Below, piece after piece: positions 63,722 to 64,000 of a DNA stretch of 64,000 nucleotides. Where the stretch lies: contig LR743504.1 of the NCBI GenBank assembly GCA_902712845.1, forward strand, positions 1,276,001 to 1,340,000, written 5' to 3'. The notes beneath the pieces are model-generated. The model had not been told where the DNA came from, ran no database searches, and was given only the letters and a program-made list of their open reading frames with translations. Source of the stretch: Methylobacterium bullatum. Lineage in GTDB: Bacteria > Pseudomonadota > Alphaproteobacteria > Rhizobiales > Beijerinckiaceae. The position numbers were made by a program, and so were the translations under genes. How positions within the stretch are numbered: the first letter of the stretch is position 1; the number at the start of each line of letters is the position of its first letter.

Positions 63722-64000
63722 TCACATCCGCCGGATCCGCGGCTCGGCCCTCAGGCCCAGCATCAGGTGGGTCAGCGCCCAGACGAGGGCGTCGAGGCGG
63801 TCGGGTGAGGCGCCGCTGGAGAGGCCGCCCGGCCCGAAATCGCAGAGCTCGTCCTCCAGGGCCGGCAGGCTGCCCACATGGTGGACGCGGCCCTGCGCGT
63901 AGAGCACCGAGACCGGCTCGGCCCGCAGATACTTGCCCCGCGTCGCCCGCACCGGGATCACCGGCACCGAGGCGTCGACCTCGGCGATGACCGCGATGGC
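63722..64000 (-). CDS. Terminase large subunit, C-terminal part (cut by window edge)
   Basis: The last 92 codons of a gene that continues beyond the window. The C-terminal nuclease motifs of terminases are visible: AIAVIAEVDAS at the window edge and the end DRLDALVWALTHLMLG, the usual terminase finish. A GTG at 63967 is an internal codon, not a start. It would package DNA into GTA heads (gp2-like). The full protein cannot be judged. Confidence 0.8.
   Translation of the reverse strand, partial: AIAVIAEVDASVPVIPVRATRGKYLRAEPVSVLYAQGRVHHVGSLPALEDELCDFGPGGLSSGASPDRLDALVWALTHLMLGLRAEPRIRRM

Noticed and set aside
43105..64000. The structural cluster as an ordinary prophage
   Set aside because: The order and small size match RcGTA-like clusters, and no integrase, repressor or replication gene is visible. 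The side beyond 64000 is not seen, so this is a preference rather than proof.

Overview
This is a GC-rich (high-sixties percent by eye) chromosomal window from an alphaproteobacterium, most likely Hyphomicrobiales and probably Methylobacteriaceae. The evidence is the mdh-sucC-sucD-sucA-odhB-lpdA order, a ccmIEFH cluster next to a FeuP/PhoP-like two-component pair, and an RcGTA-type gene transfer agent (GTA) cluster. Genus is inferred from gene content, not from a search. No rRNA, tRNA, CRISPR or insertion sequence was recognised.

Positions 1-16345 hold housekeeping genes: glutathione synthetase; a GtrA-like protein with a large membrane protein; OsmC; a sulfonate-type ABC transporter (ssuBCA, minus strand); glnD; grpE behind a possible heat-shock promoter; an exported unknown; phosphoglycerate mutase; dapB; a MarC protein; a methyltransferase divergent from gloB; and a TetR regulator. 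Positions 16636-26391 are the TCA block mdh, sucCD, sucA, odhB, lpdA. A small lower-GC DUF4160/DUF2442 pair sits between odhB and lpdA, and a 12-bp inverted repeat overlaps its start codon.

Positions 26392-38926 hold a glutathione transferase, xerC, a phosphatase, a NicO metal exporter with a DUF1007 partner, a chemotaxis receptor, and the cytochrome c maturation genes ccmIEFH. Positions 39091-42961 carry a histidine kinase and its response regulator, which are normally adjacent. Here they are separated by a RES/Xre-MbcA toxin-antitoxin module, a 19-bp perfect palindrome at its promoter, and a degraded VapB-like antitoxin. A PepSY protein lies upstream.

Positions 43105 to 64000 are a GTA-like structural operon read on the minus strand. 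In transcription order it holds terminase (cut by the window edge), portal, prohead protease, capsid, adaptor, stopper, tail terminator, tail tube, two assembly-chaperone-like proteins, a short tape measure, distal tail, hub, NlpC/P60 peptidase, the large GTA TIM-barrel protein, a DUF2793 fibre-like protein, a lysozyme and small membrane proteins. There is no integrase, repressor or replication gene, and no structural gene is broken. Two insertions break its compactness. Between capsid and adaptor lies a 3.4-kb island with three trypsin-fold serine proteases and a small protein that resembles the N-terminal domain of one of them. Between portal and prohead protease lies a secreted NTF2/SnoaL-like protein. 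Intergenic repeat families have entered three further gaps. The protease island, and the two toxin-antitoxin-like modules inside conserved operons, are the most interesting parts of the window.
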